A stretch of 64,000 bases of DNA from Dyadobacter sp. UC 10 (GTDB lineage: Bacteria > Bacteroidota > Bacteroidia > Cytophagales > Spirosomataceae): NCBI RefSeq assembly GCF_008369915.1, contig NZ_VSRN01000001.1, positions 3,592,501 to 3,656,500 of the forward strand, read 5' to 3'. The stretch's first letter is position 1. Each line of letters opens with the position of its first letter. A program made the translations under genes and the position numbers. The notes beneath the pieces are model-generated. The model did not search any database and was not told the DNA's origin. It saw only the letters and a list, made by a program, of their open reading frames with translations. Positions 50,302-58,965 of the stretch are shown here, one piece after another.

Positions 50302-51617
50302 ATGAGTAATTCAGTTTTATTGAAGGTCATTCAGGTATGTGTACTAACCATGTCGCTTCTTTTAACCACTAAGATTTTTTCGCAGGATTTTAATCCGGGA
50401 GCAGACAAATATCAAAGCTGGCAGACAGTTTGGGCGAAGCAAAGCAATATAAAGCAGCTGCCAGAAACTATCATGCTGAGGGTGAAGCCCGCAGGATACT
50501 TGCATACAAAAGACAGCCCGCTGTAAACGCCACCTATTTCTACGCCATGGCCCAAATGCCGGACAGTGCGCTGGTCAGCCTGGAAAAAGCCGTAAAATTA
50601 TATGGATTTAGCAATAAAAACTGGATAGAATCAGAGCCTGCTTTGGCTGCGGTCCGGAAGTATCAGGCATATTCACACCTGCTACGGTACATGTTCGACA
50701 AAGAAAACGCGCAGCGTGATCCCGATCGGGTTGCGGTGATCACGAGCGACATAGCGCTGTTCTGGAAAGTTTATGACCGATATAAAAAAGACTCTTCCAA
50801 CGCTCAGAAGTTGTTTCTCACCGAATATTTCGAGAAAGGTACCCCCGATTTGCAGGAATATTACAGAATTAAAACTCCAAACATCGGCGGTATCAAAGGT
50901 TTTGTTCACAACCTTAAAATTATGCCCGAATATTATGCCAGTATCAGGGCTAACACTGAACAGGTTAGCACATTGGAGGATTCCCTCCGCGTCATATTCC
51001 GGAATCTGAAACACTGGTACGAGCCTGCCACTTTTCCCAGTGTAGCTTTTGTAATCGGAGGATGGAGCTCAGGAGGAACTGTTACCGGTTACGGCTCTAT
51101 CTTGGGGGTCGATATGCAGGCGGCGAGCAAGGGTACGCCCACTCATGAATTGAACTTGTGGCAGAAAAAAAACATGTTGCCATTTAACGAATTGAAGCAT
51201 GTGGTAGCGCATGAGCTAGTGCATGTACAACAAAATAACATGGCCGCTGACACCATCCTGCTCCGCTATGCGATTGTGGAAGGTATGGCTGATTTTATCG
51301 GGGAGCTAATCAGCGGCAGAACGGCCAATCAGCGCCTTCATGTCTGGGCTGTTGGAAATGAACGGAGGGTTTGGGAAGAGTTTAAAAAGGAAATGTATCT
51401 GGACCGCCACTCAAACTGGATTGCTAACAGCAGTCAGGAGACAGCCGACCGCCCAGCCGACTTGGGTTATTGGGTAGGCTATCAAATCTGCAAAGCTTAT
51501 TTTGATCAGGCAGCCGATAAGAAAAAGGCGCTGCACGACATGCTGAACATCAGGGATTACAGGGCATTTTTGGCGCAGAGTAAATTGGATGAGAAAATTT
51601 CTGGAGGTAACAAATAA
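50302..51617 (+). pseudogene. DUF2268-type Zn-dependent protease, frameshifted
   Basis: Two overlapping frames read as one gene. The first (from the ATG at 50302) encodes a signal peptide (QVCVLTMSLLLTTKIFSQ) and the start DFNPGADKYQ. The second carries on KLADSLGEAKQYKAAARNYH (TPR-like) and a metallopeptidase domain with HELVH (51210-51224) and the third-ligand segment VEGMADFIGE. The frames join if one A is added in the CAAAG at 50413-50417. Alone, the second frame starts at TTG 50430 and lacks the export signal. Either a real inactivating deletion or a sequencing error in an A run. Confidence 0.72.
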
Positions 51618-51623
51618 ATCACC

Positions 51624-51660
51624 CAGGCTGGCACGGCGACGGTGTCAACAGCCTGTTTTT
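51624..51660 (+). terminator. Rho-independent terminator
   Basis: CAGGCTG (51624-51630) pairs with CAGCCTG (51649-51655), followed by five T. It lies 7 bases after the stop of the frameshifted protease gene. Confidence 0.7.
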
Positions 51661-51812
51661 GATACTGTAAGTCTAAAAGTAAGACGCAGGGATGGCGTCT
51701 GTTTATAGTAAGGGAACTTGTGAAAATCCAGGGTGCCTTACGAAGAAACTCCGGGATGCCCCCCAACTTCGCGGACTAATCACATATTCGCTTCCCAAGG
51801 GCAGCAAATAAA

Positions 51813-51844
51813 AAGGACTCACAAGTTTTACCTCGTAAGTCCTT
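51813..51844 (-). terminator. Terminator of the tRNA gene
   Basis: AAGGACTCAC (51813-51822) and GTAAGTCCTT (51835-51844) form a 10-bp stem with one mismatch. On the minus strand it is followed by TTTTTATTTG, 12 bases after the tRNA 3' end. Confidence 0.72.
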
Positions 51845-51855
51845 GATTTTCAGAG

Positions 51856-51929
51856 TGGGCCCACCTGGAATCGAACCAGGCACCTACTGATTATGAGTCA
51901 GTTGCTCTAACCGAATGAGCTATAGGCCC
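51856..51929 (-). tRNA. tRNA with CAT anticodon (tRNA-Met or lysidine-type tRNA-Ile2)
   Basis: On the minus strand a complete 74-base cloverleaf: acceptor GGGCCTA/TGGGCCC with discriminator A, D arm AGCTC..GAGC, anticodon arm ACTGA-CTCATAA-TCAGT, T arm CCTGG-TTCGATT-CCAGG. The anticodon CAT means elongator methionine or, if the C is changed to lysidine, isoleucine. CCA is not encoded. It has its own promoter upstream and terminator downstream. Confidence 0.93.
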
Positions 51930-51954
51930 TCGCGCCATGGGCGTGATTGAGGTG

Positions 51955-51984
51955 CAAAATTAGCGAAAGGCGCCAAATCTCCAA
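51955..51984 (-). promoter_or_regulatory. Promoter of the tRNA gene
   Basis: On the minus strand TTG (51984-51982) and TAATTTTG (51962-51955) are 19 bases apart, matching TTG-n19-TAnnTTTG. The expected start would be about 20 bases before the mature tRNA 5' end. Confidence 0.6.
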
Positions 51985-52029
51985 ACGTTATCTGTAAGAA
52001 TAACCTTTTTCGTCCGTTGCTTCTTTTAT

Positions 52030-52037
52030 TACTTTTG
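52030..52037 (+). promoter_or_regulatory. Possible -7 element before the HD-domain gene
   Basis: TACTTTTG fits TAnnTTTG 14 bases before the TTG start of the HD-domain gene. No properly spaced -33 TTG was seen. Confidence 0.35.
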
Positions 52038-52050
52038 AGAAAAAATAGCT

Positions 52051-53283
52051 TTGAATAAAAGAAAAATAATCAATGACCCTGTCTACGGGTTTATCACGAT
52101 TTCCTCGGATCTGCTCTATGACCTGGTAGATCACCCATTTTTTCAGCGTCTGAGGAGAATCAAGCAGCTGGGCCTTGCCGATATCGTTTATCCCGGCGCA
52201 TTGCATACACGTTTTCATCACGCGCTTGGCGCAATGCACTTAATGAGCCAGGCCCTCAGAGCTTTGCAGGAAAAAGGACACCTTATTTGGGAGCCGGAGC
52301 TGGAAGCGGCGCAGGCTGCGATCCTGCTGCATGATCTGGGCCACGGCCCCTGTTCGCACGTTCTTGAAAGTGTCATGCTGCCGGGCGTGGAGCACGAATC
52401 GATTACGCTCGCGATGATGAAAGAATTGAACAGGCAAATGGGAGGCCGGCTCGACATTGCGATACAAATGTTTGAGGGTACTTATCCGCGCAGGTTCTTT
52501 CATCAGATGATTTCCAGTCAGCTGGATATGGACAGGATGGACTACCTCAACAGGGACAGCTTTTATACAGGCGTGATCGAAGGTTCTATCGGTGCCGACA
52601 GGCTGATCAAGATGCTGGATATCAGTCATGATCAGTTGGTAGTAGAAGAAAAGGGATTACTGAGCATTGAGAATTTTCTGCACGCCCGCAGGCTTATGTA
52701 CTGGCAGGTTTACCTTCACAAGACCTTGCTGAGTGCGCAGGCAATGCTCACCCAGATCCTCTTCCGTGCCCGGAAGCTGGCAAGCAACGGGGATCAATTA
52801 TTTGCCACCCCGGACTTTGACAGGTTTTTGCGCAACAATTTCACGCTGCACGACTTCGATACCCAGCCTGATTTGATTGCGGCTTTCAACGGTTTGGATG
52901 ATAATGACGTATGGGCTTCTGTGAAAGCATGGAAAACACACGAAGATCCGGTTCTGTCCGTTTTATGCAGAAAATTACTAAACAGGGATTTGTTTAAGAT
53001 CCAGTTTTACAAGGAACGCCCGGGTGTCGAAGTCCTGGAACCGCTGAAAGAACAGCTCAGGAGCGCGGGTGTCAGGGGGGAAGATCTCGATTATTTTTTA
53101 GTAGAAGGAGAAACAGCCAATTGGGCTTACGCAAAAGAGCAGGACCCGATCCGTGTTAAAATGAAGAACGGAACTTTACTTGATATTGCAGATGCTTCGG
53201 ACATTCCGACCATTGAAGCGCTCACTAAGATTGTACGCAAGTACTATGTATGTTGGGGTAAAAATGTATCTTTGCGTGGTTAG
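52051..53283 (+). CDS. HD-domain phosphohydrolase
   Basis: A 410-residue metal-dependent phosphohydrolase related to dGTPase/SAMHD1-like HD proteins. Motifs are the first His in LHTRFHHALGAMHLM, the HD pair in ILLHDLGHGPCSHVLE and a later MDRMDYLNRDSFYTG. The natural substrate is unknown, possibly a nucleotide. The start is a TTG (MNKRKIINDPVYGFI); there is no ATG between the tRNA and this point in frame. It heads the run HD - lpxD - lpxC/fabZ - lpxA, a gene order conserved in many Bacteroidetes. Confidence 0.88.
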   Translation: MNKRKIINDPVYGFITISSDLLYDLVDHPFFQRLRRIKQLGLADIVYPGALHTRFHHALGAMHLMSQALRALQEKGHLIWEPELEAAQAAILLHDLGHGPCSHVLESVMLPGVEHESITLAMMKELNRQMGGRLDIAIQMFEGTYPRRFFHQMISSQLDMDRMDYLNRDSFYTGVIEGSIGADRLIKMLDISHDQLVVEEKGLLSIENFLHARRLMYWQVYLHKTLLSAQAMLTQILFRARKLASNGDQLFATPDFDRFLRNNFTLHDFDTQPDLIAAFNGLDDNDVWASVKAWKTHEDPVLSVLCRKLLNRDLFKIQFYKERPGVEVLEPLKEQLRSAGVRGEDLDYFLVEGETANWAYAKEQDPIRVKMKNGTLLDIADASDIPTIEALTKIVRKYYVCWGKNVSLRG

Positions 53284-53364
53284 TAAGGATCAAATCAAGA
53301 AGAAGCCGTCTTAATAATTTACGCAACATACTCGAAATAAATTACCCGAAATTAGCCGAAAAAT

Positions 53365-54405
53365 ATGAAATTTACTGTCAGCGAGATTGCCCAAATGCTT
53401 GATGGAACTATTGTTGGAGATGAAAAAATTACAATTGATTCGGCTGCTAAAATTGAGGAAGGGCGTCCGGGCTGCATATCCTTTTTAGCCAATAGCAAAT
53501 ACGAACCTTACGTCTATTCCACACTTTCTTCCGCAGTTATAGTAAATAAGGACTTTGTTCCCAAAAAAGAGGTTTCCACTACCTTAATATATGTGGAAAA
53601 TGCTTACACCGCTTTCACCATTCTTCTGGAAGAATATCAAAAACGTCTTGCGCAAAACAAATTGGGCATCGAGCAGCCTTGCTTTATCGGCACCAACAGC
53701 CAGGTAGGTGCAGACGTTTATCGCGGCGCTTTCTCTTACATCGGTGATAATTGTGTAGTAGGCAACGGGGTTAAAATCTATCCCAATACCTATCTGGGCG
53801 ACAATGTGACGATTGGAGATCATACTGTTATTCATACAGGCGCACGGATTTTTAAGAATACAGTAATTGGTAAGAATTGTGTCATCTCAGCCAATGCTGT
53901 GATCGGCGGTGACGGTTTTGGCTTTGCACCACAAGCTGACGGCACCTATAAAACGATTCCGCAATTAGGAAACGTAATCATTGAAGACGATGTCAATATC
54001 GGGTCAAATACAACGATTGACTGCGCAACAATGGGATCGACTATTATCAGACAGGGAGTTAAAATCGATAACCTTGTTCAGATCGCACATAATGTGGAGA
54101 TTGGAAAAAATACCGTAATTGCGGCACAGTCCGGAGTGTCGGGGTCGACAATTGTGGGCGAGCAATGTGTCATAGCGGGGCAGGTCGGGCTGGTTGGCCA
54201 TATTACAGTAGCAAATAATACCAAGATCGGGGCTCAAAGCGGATTAGGCAAGTCTATTAAAAAAGAGGGCTTGTCGCTTTCCGGATCTCCGGCACGTGAT
54301 TTAAATGAGCATTTAAGATCCATGGCGCTGGTAAGAAGGCTTCCTGAAATGGAGGAGCGCCTGAAAGATCTTGAAAGAAAGCAGGAAACTTCTGATTTTC
54401 AATAG
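53365..54405 (+). CDS. lpxD: UDP-3-O-acylglucosamine N-acyltransferase LpxD
   Basis: Third step of lipid A synthesis: N-acylation of UDP-3-O-acyl-glucosamine. The N-terminal uridine-binding part ([29 protein letters not shown]) precedes a left-handed beta-helix of hexapeptide repeats ([54 protein letters not shown] with catalytic His). A C-terminal helix region ends in [10 protein letters not shown]. At 346 residues it is of normal length. It precedes lpxC-fabZ by 52 bases. Confidence 0.95.
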   Translation: MKFTVSEIAQMLDGTIVGDEKITIDSAAKIEEGRPGCISFLANSKYEPYVYSTLSSAVIVNKDFVPKKEVSTTLIYVENAYTAFTILLEEYQKRLAQNKLGIEQPCFIGTNSQVGADVYRGAFSYIGDNCVVGNGVKIYPNTYLGDNVTIGDHTVIHTGARIFKNTVIGKNCVISANAVIGGDGFGFAPQADGTYKTIPQLGNVIIEDDVNIGSNTTIDCATMGSTIIRQGVKIDNLVQIAHNVEIGKNTVIAAQSGVSGSTIVGEQCVIAGQVGLVGHITVANNTKIGAQSGLGKSIKKEGLSLSGSPARDLNEHLRSMALVRRLPEMEERLKDLERKQETSDFQ

Positions 54406-54457
54406 TAAAATCACCCCAAATACCCCAACGAGCCTTTATGCAGAAAAGGAATTTCTA

Positions 54458-55849
54458 ATGAACGAAAAACAACAAACCATTTCCAGATCAGTATCCGTAA
54501 CGGGAGTGGGTTTACATACGGGTGTAGTTGCGACGATGACGTTCGTTCCGGCGCCAGCCAACCACGGATACAAGTTCCAGCGCGTCGATTTACCGGATCA
54601 GCCTATTGTAGACGCCGATGTGGACAACGTGGTAGATCTTTCAAGAGGGACCACCATTGAGCAGAACGGAGCCCGCATTCATACGGTGGAGCATACGCTC
54701 GCTGCTTTAGTAGGATTACAGATTGATAATGTACTGATCCAGCTTGACGGCCCGGAGCCTCCCATTATGGATGGCAGTTCGATCAAATTTGTAGACGCGC
54801 TGCTTGACGCAGGGATTGAAGAGCAAAATGCCTACCGCAATTACTTTGAAGTTCCCGAATACGTACATTATATCAATAAGGAAAAAGACACAGAGCTGGT
54901 CGCGTTACCGCTTTCTGATTACAGGCTGACGGTGATGGTTGATTATAACTCAACCGTGATCAGCAGCCAGCACGCTTCTTTAAATGATATTACCTTATTT
55001 AAAGATGATATCGCAGAATGCCGCACGTTTGTCTTTTTGCATGAGCTGGAAGCATTGTACCGCCAGAACCTGATCAAAGGAGGCGACCTTACCAATGCGA
55101 TCGTGATCGTGGACCGCGAGGTACGCGATGGTGAGCTGGATCATTTGTCACAACTTTTGAACAAACCAAAAGTGAGTGTCAACAAATCCAAGGGGATATT
55201 GAATAATGTAGACCTGCATTATCCCAACGAAATGGCCCGGCACAAGCTGCTGGACCTCATCGGTGACCTTGCTCTGGTAGGGCGACCGCTGAAAGCGCAG
55301 ATACTTGCTGCACGTCCCGGGCACGCAGCGAATGTAGCGCTGGCTAAAAAGATCAAGAAACTGATCAAGTCCGGAAAAGGAGATATTCCACAATACGACC
55401 CGAACAAAGCGCCGATATTTGACATCAATCAGATCGGTAACCTGCTGGCGCACCGTTATCCTTTCCAAATGATCGACAAGATCATCGCCCTGGACGAAAA
55501 CAGTGTAGTAGGGGTGAAAAACGTAACGATTAATGAGCAGTTTTTTCTGGGACACTTTCCTGGAAACCCCGTTATGCCTGGCGTTCTGCAACTGGAAGCG
55601 ATGGCGCAGACCGGCGGGATCCTGGTACTCACAAGCGTTCCGGATCCTGATAATTACTGGCCTTATCTGATAGGTATAGACGCCTGCCGTTTCCGCCGTA
55701 ATGTTTTCCCTGGTGATACCGTTATTTTCAAATGCGAGTTTACTTCTCCGATGAAAAGAGGTATCGTAAAAATGAGTGGCCGTGGATACGTCGCGGGCCA
55801 ACTGGTATGTGAAGCTGATATGATAGCAAGCCTGGTAAAGAAAAAATGA
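54458..55849 (+). CDS. Bifunctional LpxC deacetylase / FabZ dehydratase fusion
   Basis: A 463-residue fusion. Residues ~1-310 are LpxC (UDP-3-O-acyl-GlcNAc deacetylase, the committed lipid A step), with RGTTIEQNGARIHTVEHTLAAL and the Zn-site segment HYPNEMARHKLLDLIGDLAL. Residues ~320-463 are FabZ (3-hydroxyacyl-ACP dehydratase), with LLAHRYPFQMIDKI and GHFPGNPVMPGVLQLEAMAQ carrying the active-site His and Glu. The fusion is standard in Bacteroidetes. I chose the ATG at 54458 (MNEKQQTISRSVSV), which has AAAAGGA 8 bases before it; the frame is open further upstream. It overlaps lpxA by ATGA. Confidence 0.94.
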   Translation: MNEKQQTISRSVSVTGVGLHTGVVATMTFVPAPANHGYKFQRVDLPDQPIVDADVDNVVDLSRGTTIEQNGARIHTVEHTLAALVGLQIDNVLIQLDGPEPPIMDGSSIKFVDALLDAGIEEQNAYRNYFEVPEYVHYINKEKDTELVALPLSDYRLTVMVDYNSTVISSQHASLNDITLFKDDIAECRTFVFLHELEALYRQNLIKGGDLTNAIVIVDREVRDGELDHLSQLLNKPKVSVNKSKGILNNVDLHYPNEMARHKLLDLIGDLALVGRPLKAQILAARPGHAANVALAKKIKKLIKSGKGDIPQYDPNKAPIFDINQIGNLLAHRYPFQMIDKIIALDENSVVGVKNVTINEQFFLGHFPGNPVMPGVLQLEAMAQTGGILVLTSVPDPDNYWPYLIGIDACRFRRNVFPGDTVIFKCEFTSPMKRGIVKMSGRGYVAGQLVCEADMIASLVKKK

Positions 55850-56652
55850 CACCAACCTTAGCATATATTCATTCTGACGCGAAAGTCGCTCAAAATGTTG
55901 AGATTGAGCCTTTTGCCATGATCCATTCCGATGTTGAGATTGGTGAGGGTACCTGGATCGGCTCACACGCTGTAATCAATTCGGGCGCGAGGATCGGCAA
56001 AAATTGCCGGATCTATCCCGGCGCTGTTATTTCCGCAACGCCGCAGGATCTGAAGTACAACAATGAATACACACTTACTGTTATCGGCGACAATACAACG
56101 ATCAGAGAGTATGCAACTATCAGCAGAGGTACAGAAGAGCATTGGAAAACCGTTGTAGGTTCCGATTGCCTCATAATGGCCTATGCACACGTTGCACACG
56201 ATTGCCGGGTTGGTAACAATTGTATCGTTGGGAATAATGTGCAAATGGCTGGCCATGTACACGTCGGTGATTGGGCCATTGTGAGTGCGTTAAGTGCTGT
56301 ACATCAGTTTGTTAAGATAGGAGCTCATTCGTTTGTCTCAGGTGCTTCCCTGGTCCGCAAAGATGTGCCTCCATTTACAAAAGCAGCGCGGGAGCCTATT
56401 TCCTATGTGGGTATCAACTCCGTAGGTCTCAGACGCAGAGGGTACAGCAATGATAAGATTGTAGAGATCCAGAATATTTACCGTTACATATTCATGCGCG
56501 GGCTGAATAATGCCGAAGCTTTGCAAAAAATAGAACTGGAACTTCCGCCGTCAAATGAGCGTGACGAGATTATCAATTTTGTTCGGAATTCAGAACGAGG
56601 TATTATGAAGAGTCCCTTTCAAACCAACGGGGCAAGCGAGACAGAAGCTTAA
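55846..56652 (+). CDS. lpxA: UDP-N-acetylglucosamine acyltransferase LpxA
   Basis: First step of lipid A synthesis: transfer of a 3-hydroxyacyl chain from ACP to UDP-GlcNAc. A 268-residue left-handed beta-helix with hexapeptide repeats (AKVAQNVEIEPFAMIHSDVE, GEGTWIGSHAVINSGARIGK), the catalytic His in AYAHVAHDCRVGNN, AVHQFVKIGAHSFVSG, and helical C-terminus YVGINSVGLRRRGYS. Its start overlaps the lpxC-fabZ stop by four bases, so translation is coupled. Its native terminator has been split by an insertion sequence. Confidence 0.95.
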   Translation: MTPTLAYIHSDAKVAQNVEIEPFAMIHSDVEIGEGTWIGSHAVINSGARIGKNCRIYPGAVISATPQDLKYNNEYTLTVIGDNTTIREYATISRGTEEHWKTVVGSDCLIMAYAHVAHDCRVGNNCIVGNNVQMAGHVHVGDWAIVSALSAVHQFVKIGAHSFVSGASLVRKDVPPFTKAAREPISYVGINSVGLRRRGYSNDKIVEIQNIYRYIFMRGLNNAEALQKIELELPPSNERDEIINFVRNSERGIMKSPFQTNGASETEA

Positions 56653-56666
56653 ACAATATCAATACG

Positions 56667-56677
56667 AAAAACGCCGG
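56667..56677 (+). terminator. Left half of the lpxA terminator, split by the IS element
   Basis: AAAAACGCCGG is the left arm of an 11-bp stem whose right arm CCGGCGTTTTTTTT lies at 58121-58134 on the other side of the IS. Removing the IS and one TCG copy restores the loop ATCGA and a full rho-independent terminator with a T run. Confidence 0.85.
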
Positions 56678-56724
56678 ATCGTGCACTGCCCCCCAAAAGT
56701 TAGACACTTCTTGGGGGTATTTTT

Positions 56725-57243
56725 ATGGGTAAAAACAGAAAACACAGTGCAGAGTTGAGGTTAGCGGTTGTAAAATCTTATTTAGGCGGAGGTGGTATTA
56801 ATGAATTGGCCAGACGCTTTGGGATTACTAGGTCCTGTATACAGAAATGGGTGGGACACTATAAACAAGGCGGCGGTTCAAGTCTTTTGCCGCAATACGG
56901 GCGCGATTACACAATAGAATTTAAGCAACAAGTTGTGTTCGCTTATCAGAAACAGGGTTTATCTTTGAATGAGTGCTGCTTCAAATTTAAAATACCCAGT
57001 AAAAGTACTTTACATGTTTGGGTCCGGCAGTATGAGCAGTTTGGTATAGATGGTTTTAGCACGGCCCGTGGCAGGCCCAGGTCTATGAAAAACAAACCCA
57101 AGATCATAAAAACATACGGTCCATTGACCCGGTTAGAGCAGCTCGAAAACGAAAACCTGCGCCTGAGGGCAGAAAATGACTTGCTAAAAAAGTTGGATGC
57201 CTTAATCCGCCAGAAGGAAGCTGCGCAAAAGAAAAAGCGTTGA
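56725..57243 (+). CDS. IS3-family transposase OrfA
   Basis: A 172-residue protein with two helix-turn-helix units (KHSAELRLAVVKSYLGGGG... GITRSCIQKWVGHY and KQQVVFAYQKQGLSLNECC...PSKSTLHVWVRQY) and a C-terminal coiled coil (LEQLENENLRLRAENDLLKK). It binds the element ends. The two-HTH layout is like IS150. The end AAG-AAA-AAG-CGT-TGA holds an A-rich run where a -1 frameshift could make an OrfAB fusion. Confidence 0.9.
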   Translation: MGKNRKHSAELRLAVVKSYLGGGGINELARRFGITRSCIQKWVGHYKQGGGSSLLPQYGRDYTIEFKQQVVFAYQKQGLSLNECCFKFKIPSKSTLHVWVRQYEQFGIDGFSTARGRPRSMKNKPKIIKTYGPLTRLEQLENENLRLRAENDLLKKLDALIRQKEAAQKKKR

Positions 57244-58082
57244 CAATCCATGGGTTAAGGCAGAAATATCCGCTTGAATTGCTTTTGGAGCTCTTTGAAA
57301 TACCCAGGAGCAATTTCTACTACCATATTAAAAATAGCGCTCAGGCCAGCAAGTATAAGGAGGCGAAAAAGCAGATCAGGCAAGTTTACGATCGGCATAA
57401 GGGAAGGTTCGGCTACCGTCGCATCACAATGATGATCAGGAAGATGGGCAGCGAGCTCAACCATAAAACGGTCTTAAAGCTGATGAAGTCCATGGGCCTG
57501 AAATCGTTGATCCGTCTCAAAAGGTACCGCTCTTACAAAGGCCAGACAGGCAGGGTTGCGCCCAATATTCTCAACAGGGATTTTAAATCTGAAAAACCAT
57601 CACAGAAATGGGCGACGGATGTCTCCGAGTTCAGGGTGAAAGACAAAAAACTTTTTCTGTCTCCTATTATTGACCTGTTTAATGGAGAAATCATCAGTTA
57701 CAACCTGTCCGAATCAGCTAATTTTAAGCAAGTAACACAAATGCTCGAAACGGCATTTAAAAAGATCAATAAGCCAGAAAATCTGGTACTGCATTCCGAC
57801 CAGGGCTGGCAATACCAAATGAGTAAATATCAAAAAATACTTGAATCGAAGGGTATTATCCAAAGCATGTCCAGAAAAGGCAACTGCCTGGACAATGCGA
57901 TTATTGAAAACTTTTTTGGCACCATTAAATCAGAGTTGTTCTACCTGAACAAATACCAAAGCACCGACCAGCTGAAAGAAGACATCAAGGAATATATCGA
58001 CTACTACAACAACGACAGGATCAGGCTTAATTTAAATGGAATGAGCCCGGCACAATACCGGGCTCATCACACTAATCGTTAA
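57240..58082 (+). CDS. IS3-family transposase OrfB (rve/DDE integrase domain)
   Basis: A 280-residue catalytic subunit. The N-terminal HTH_21 segment (KQIRQVYDRHKGRFGYRRIT) is followed by the DDE core: first Asp in WATDVSEF, second Asp in LHSDQGWQYQ, Glu in NAIIENFFGTIKSE. The end is NGMSPAQYRAHHTNR. The frame starts with TTG inside the orfA stop (TTGA overlap), in the -1 frame, so it is made by coupling or by a frameshift from orfA. Intact. Confidence 0.92.
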   Translation: MTIHGLRQKYPLELLLELFEIPRSNFYYHIKNSAQASKYKEAKKQIRQVYDRHKGRFGYRRITMMIRKMGSELNHKTVLKLMKSMGLKSLIRLKRYRSYKGQTGRVAPNILNRDFKSEKPSQKWATDVSEFRVKDKKLFLSPIIDLFNGEIISYNLSESANFKQVTQMLETAFKKINKPENLVLHSDQGWQYQMSKYQKILESKGIIQSMSRKGNCLDNAIIENFFGTIKSELFYLNKYQSTDQLKEDIKEYIDYYNNDRIRLNLNGMSPAQYRAHHTNR

Positions 58083-58120
58083 ATTATAAAACGTCCAACT
58101 TTTGGGGTTCAGTCCATCGA

Positions 58121-58134
58121 CCGGCGTTTTTTTT
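58121..58134 (+). terminator. Right half of the split lpxA terminator
   Basis: CCGGCGTTTTTTTT, the partner of 56667-56677. It also runs into the stop codon of the MOSC gene on the minus strand, so the original terminator served two convergent genes. Confidence 0.8.
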
Positions 58135-58930
58135 ATGCTCCAACCGTAACGATATCACCCTCGCGCAACGTAGCCAATATCTTGGCTACGGCATTTTGAC
58201 CGAACATAATCTTGTTATTGAATTTTCGAAAGGTAGCCAGGGTTTTAAGTGGTTCCGGGCCTTTTTCAGCTGTCTGTGGGTCGATTGTCGTGAGTACGCA
58301 GCGGGCGCAGGGTTTGACTATTTCAAAAGTCGCAGCACCGATATTCACATTCTTCCATTGATCTTCTTCGAATGGCCTAGTTCCGGAGATTACAAAATTT
58401 GGCCGAAAGCGCCGCATAGTAATTTCACTTTCGAGCTTTGTATTCAGTTCCTGCAATGAAGCTTCCGAAATAATCAGGAATGGGTATCCATCTGCAAAAC
58501 TTACGATTTCACCATTTTTTGCATATTTCGGATCGGCTTTTCTTTCGGTATTCTCAGGCATTTTTACCAGTTGCGCTGGAAAACCGAGTTGCTCACTCAA
58601 CCACTGATCCGCCTCATTAGAAACCGTAACAGCTTCCACCACATCATCCCAGATCGTGACTGTTCGGGGGTGAGAAGTAACTGGCTGGAATGGTACTGTA
58701 AATGCATTGTCCGGCTCTGTTCGGTTTAGGATTTTTAAGCCTTCGCTGGTCACATAGACATCTATCAGGGCCATTTTGGGCAAAGTGCGCTGCGTGACGA
58801 ACTTATTGTTTTCATCGATGATCATCCAGCGGCGATCTAATTGCAGTCCTCTTTCTTCCATTTTCGCCTCACTGAGCCGGATTCCGCCCAGTGATTTTAC
58901 AGGATAGATCCAGATTTCTGAAAGGTGCAT
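58133..58930 (-). CDS. MOSC-domain protein (YcbX/mARC-like)
   Basis: A 265-residue protein with an N-terminal MOSC beta-barrel domain (MHLSEIWIYPVKSLGGIRLSE, LDRRWMIIDENNKFVTQR) and a C-terminal MOSC domain with the Moco-binding Cys in FEIVKPCARCVLTTIDPQT. Members bind a sulfurated molybdenum cofactor and reduce N-hydroxylated compounds. It would be a client of the Moco operon found at the other end of the window. YcbX usually carries a C-terminal ferredoxin domain; this protein stops before it. Its stop overlaps the split terminator's T run. Confidence 0.88.
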   Translation of the reverse strand: MHLSEIWIYPVKSLGGIRLSEAKMEERGLQLDRRWMIIDENNKFVTQRTLPKMALIDVYVTSEGLKILNRTEPDNAFTVPFQPVTSHPRTVTIWDDVVEAVTVSNEADQWLSEQLGFPAQLVKMPENTERKADPKYAKNGEIVSFADGYPFLIISEASLQELNTKLESEITMRRFRPNFVISGTRPFEEDQWKNVNIGAATFEIVKPCARCVLTTIDPQTAEKGPEPLKTLATFRKFNNKIMFGQNAVAKILATLREGDIVTVGA

Positions 58931-58965
58931 ATGCAGATGTGTATTTTATTTAATGGTCATTCAAT

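Larger units (their letters stand above)
56682..58116 (+). mobile_element. IS3-family (IS150-like) insertion sequence
   Basis: A complete element of 1435 bases. Ends TGCACTGCCCCCCAAAAGTT and, inverted, TGGACTGAACCCCAAAAGTT form imperfect terminal inverted repeats of about 24 bases. A 3-bp direct repeat TCG flanks it (56679-56681 and 58117-58119). It carries two overlapping ORFs with the -1 relation of IS3 elements. Both are open, so it may be active. Inserted in the loop of the lpxA terminator. Confidence 0.92.

Noticed and set aside
55148..55966. 272-codon minus-strand ORF over lpxC-fabZ
   Set aside because: A shadow of the fusion gene, which carries all the family motifs on the other strand.
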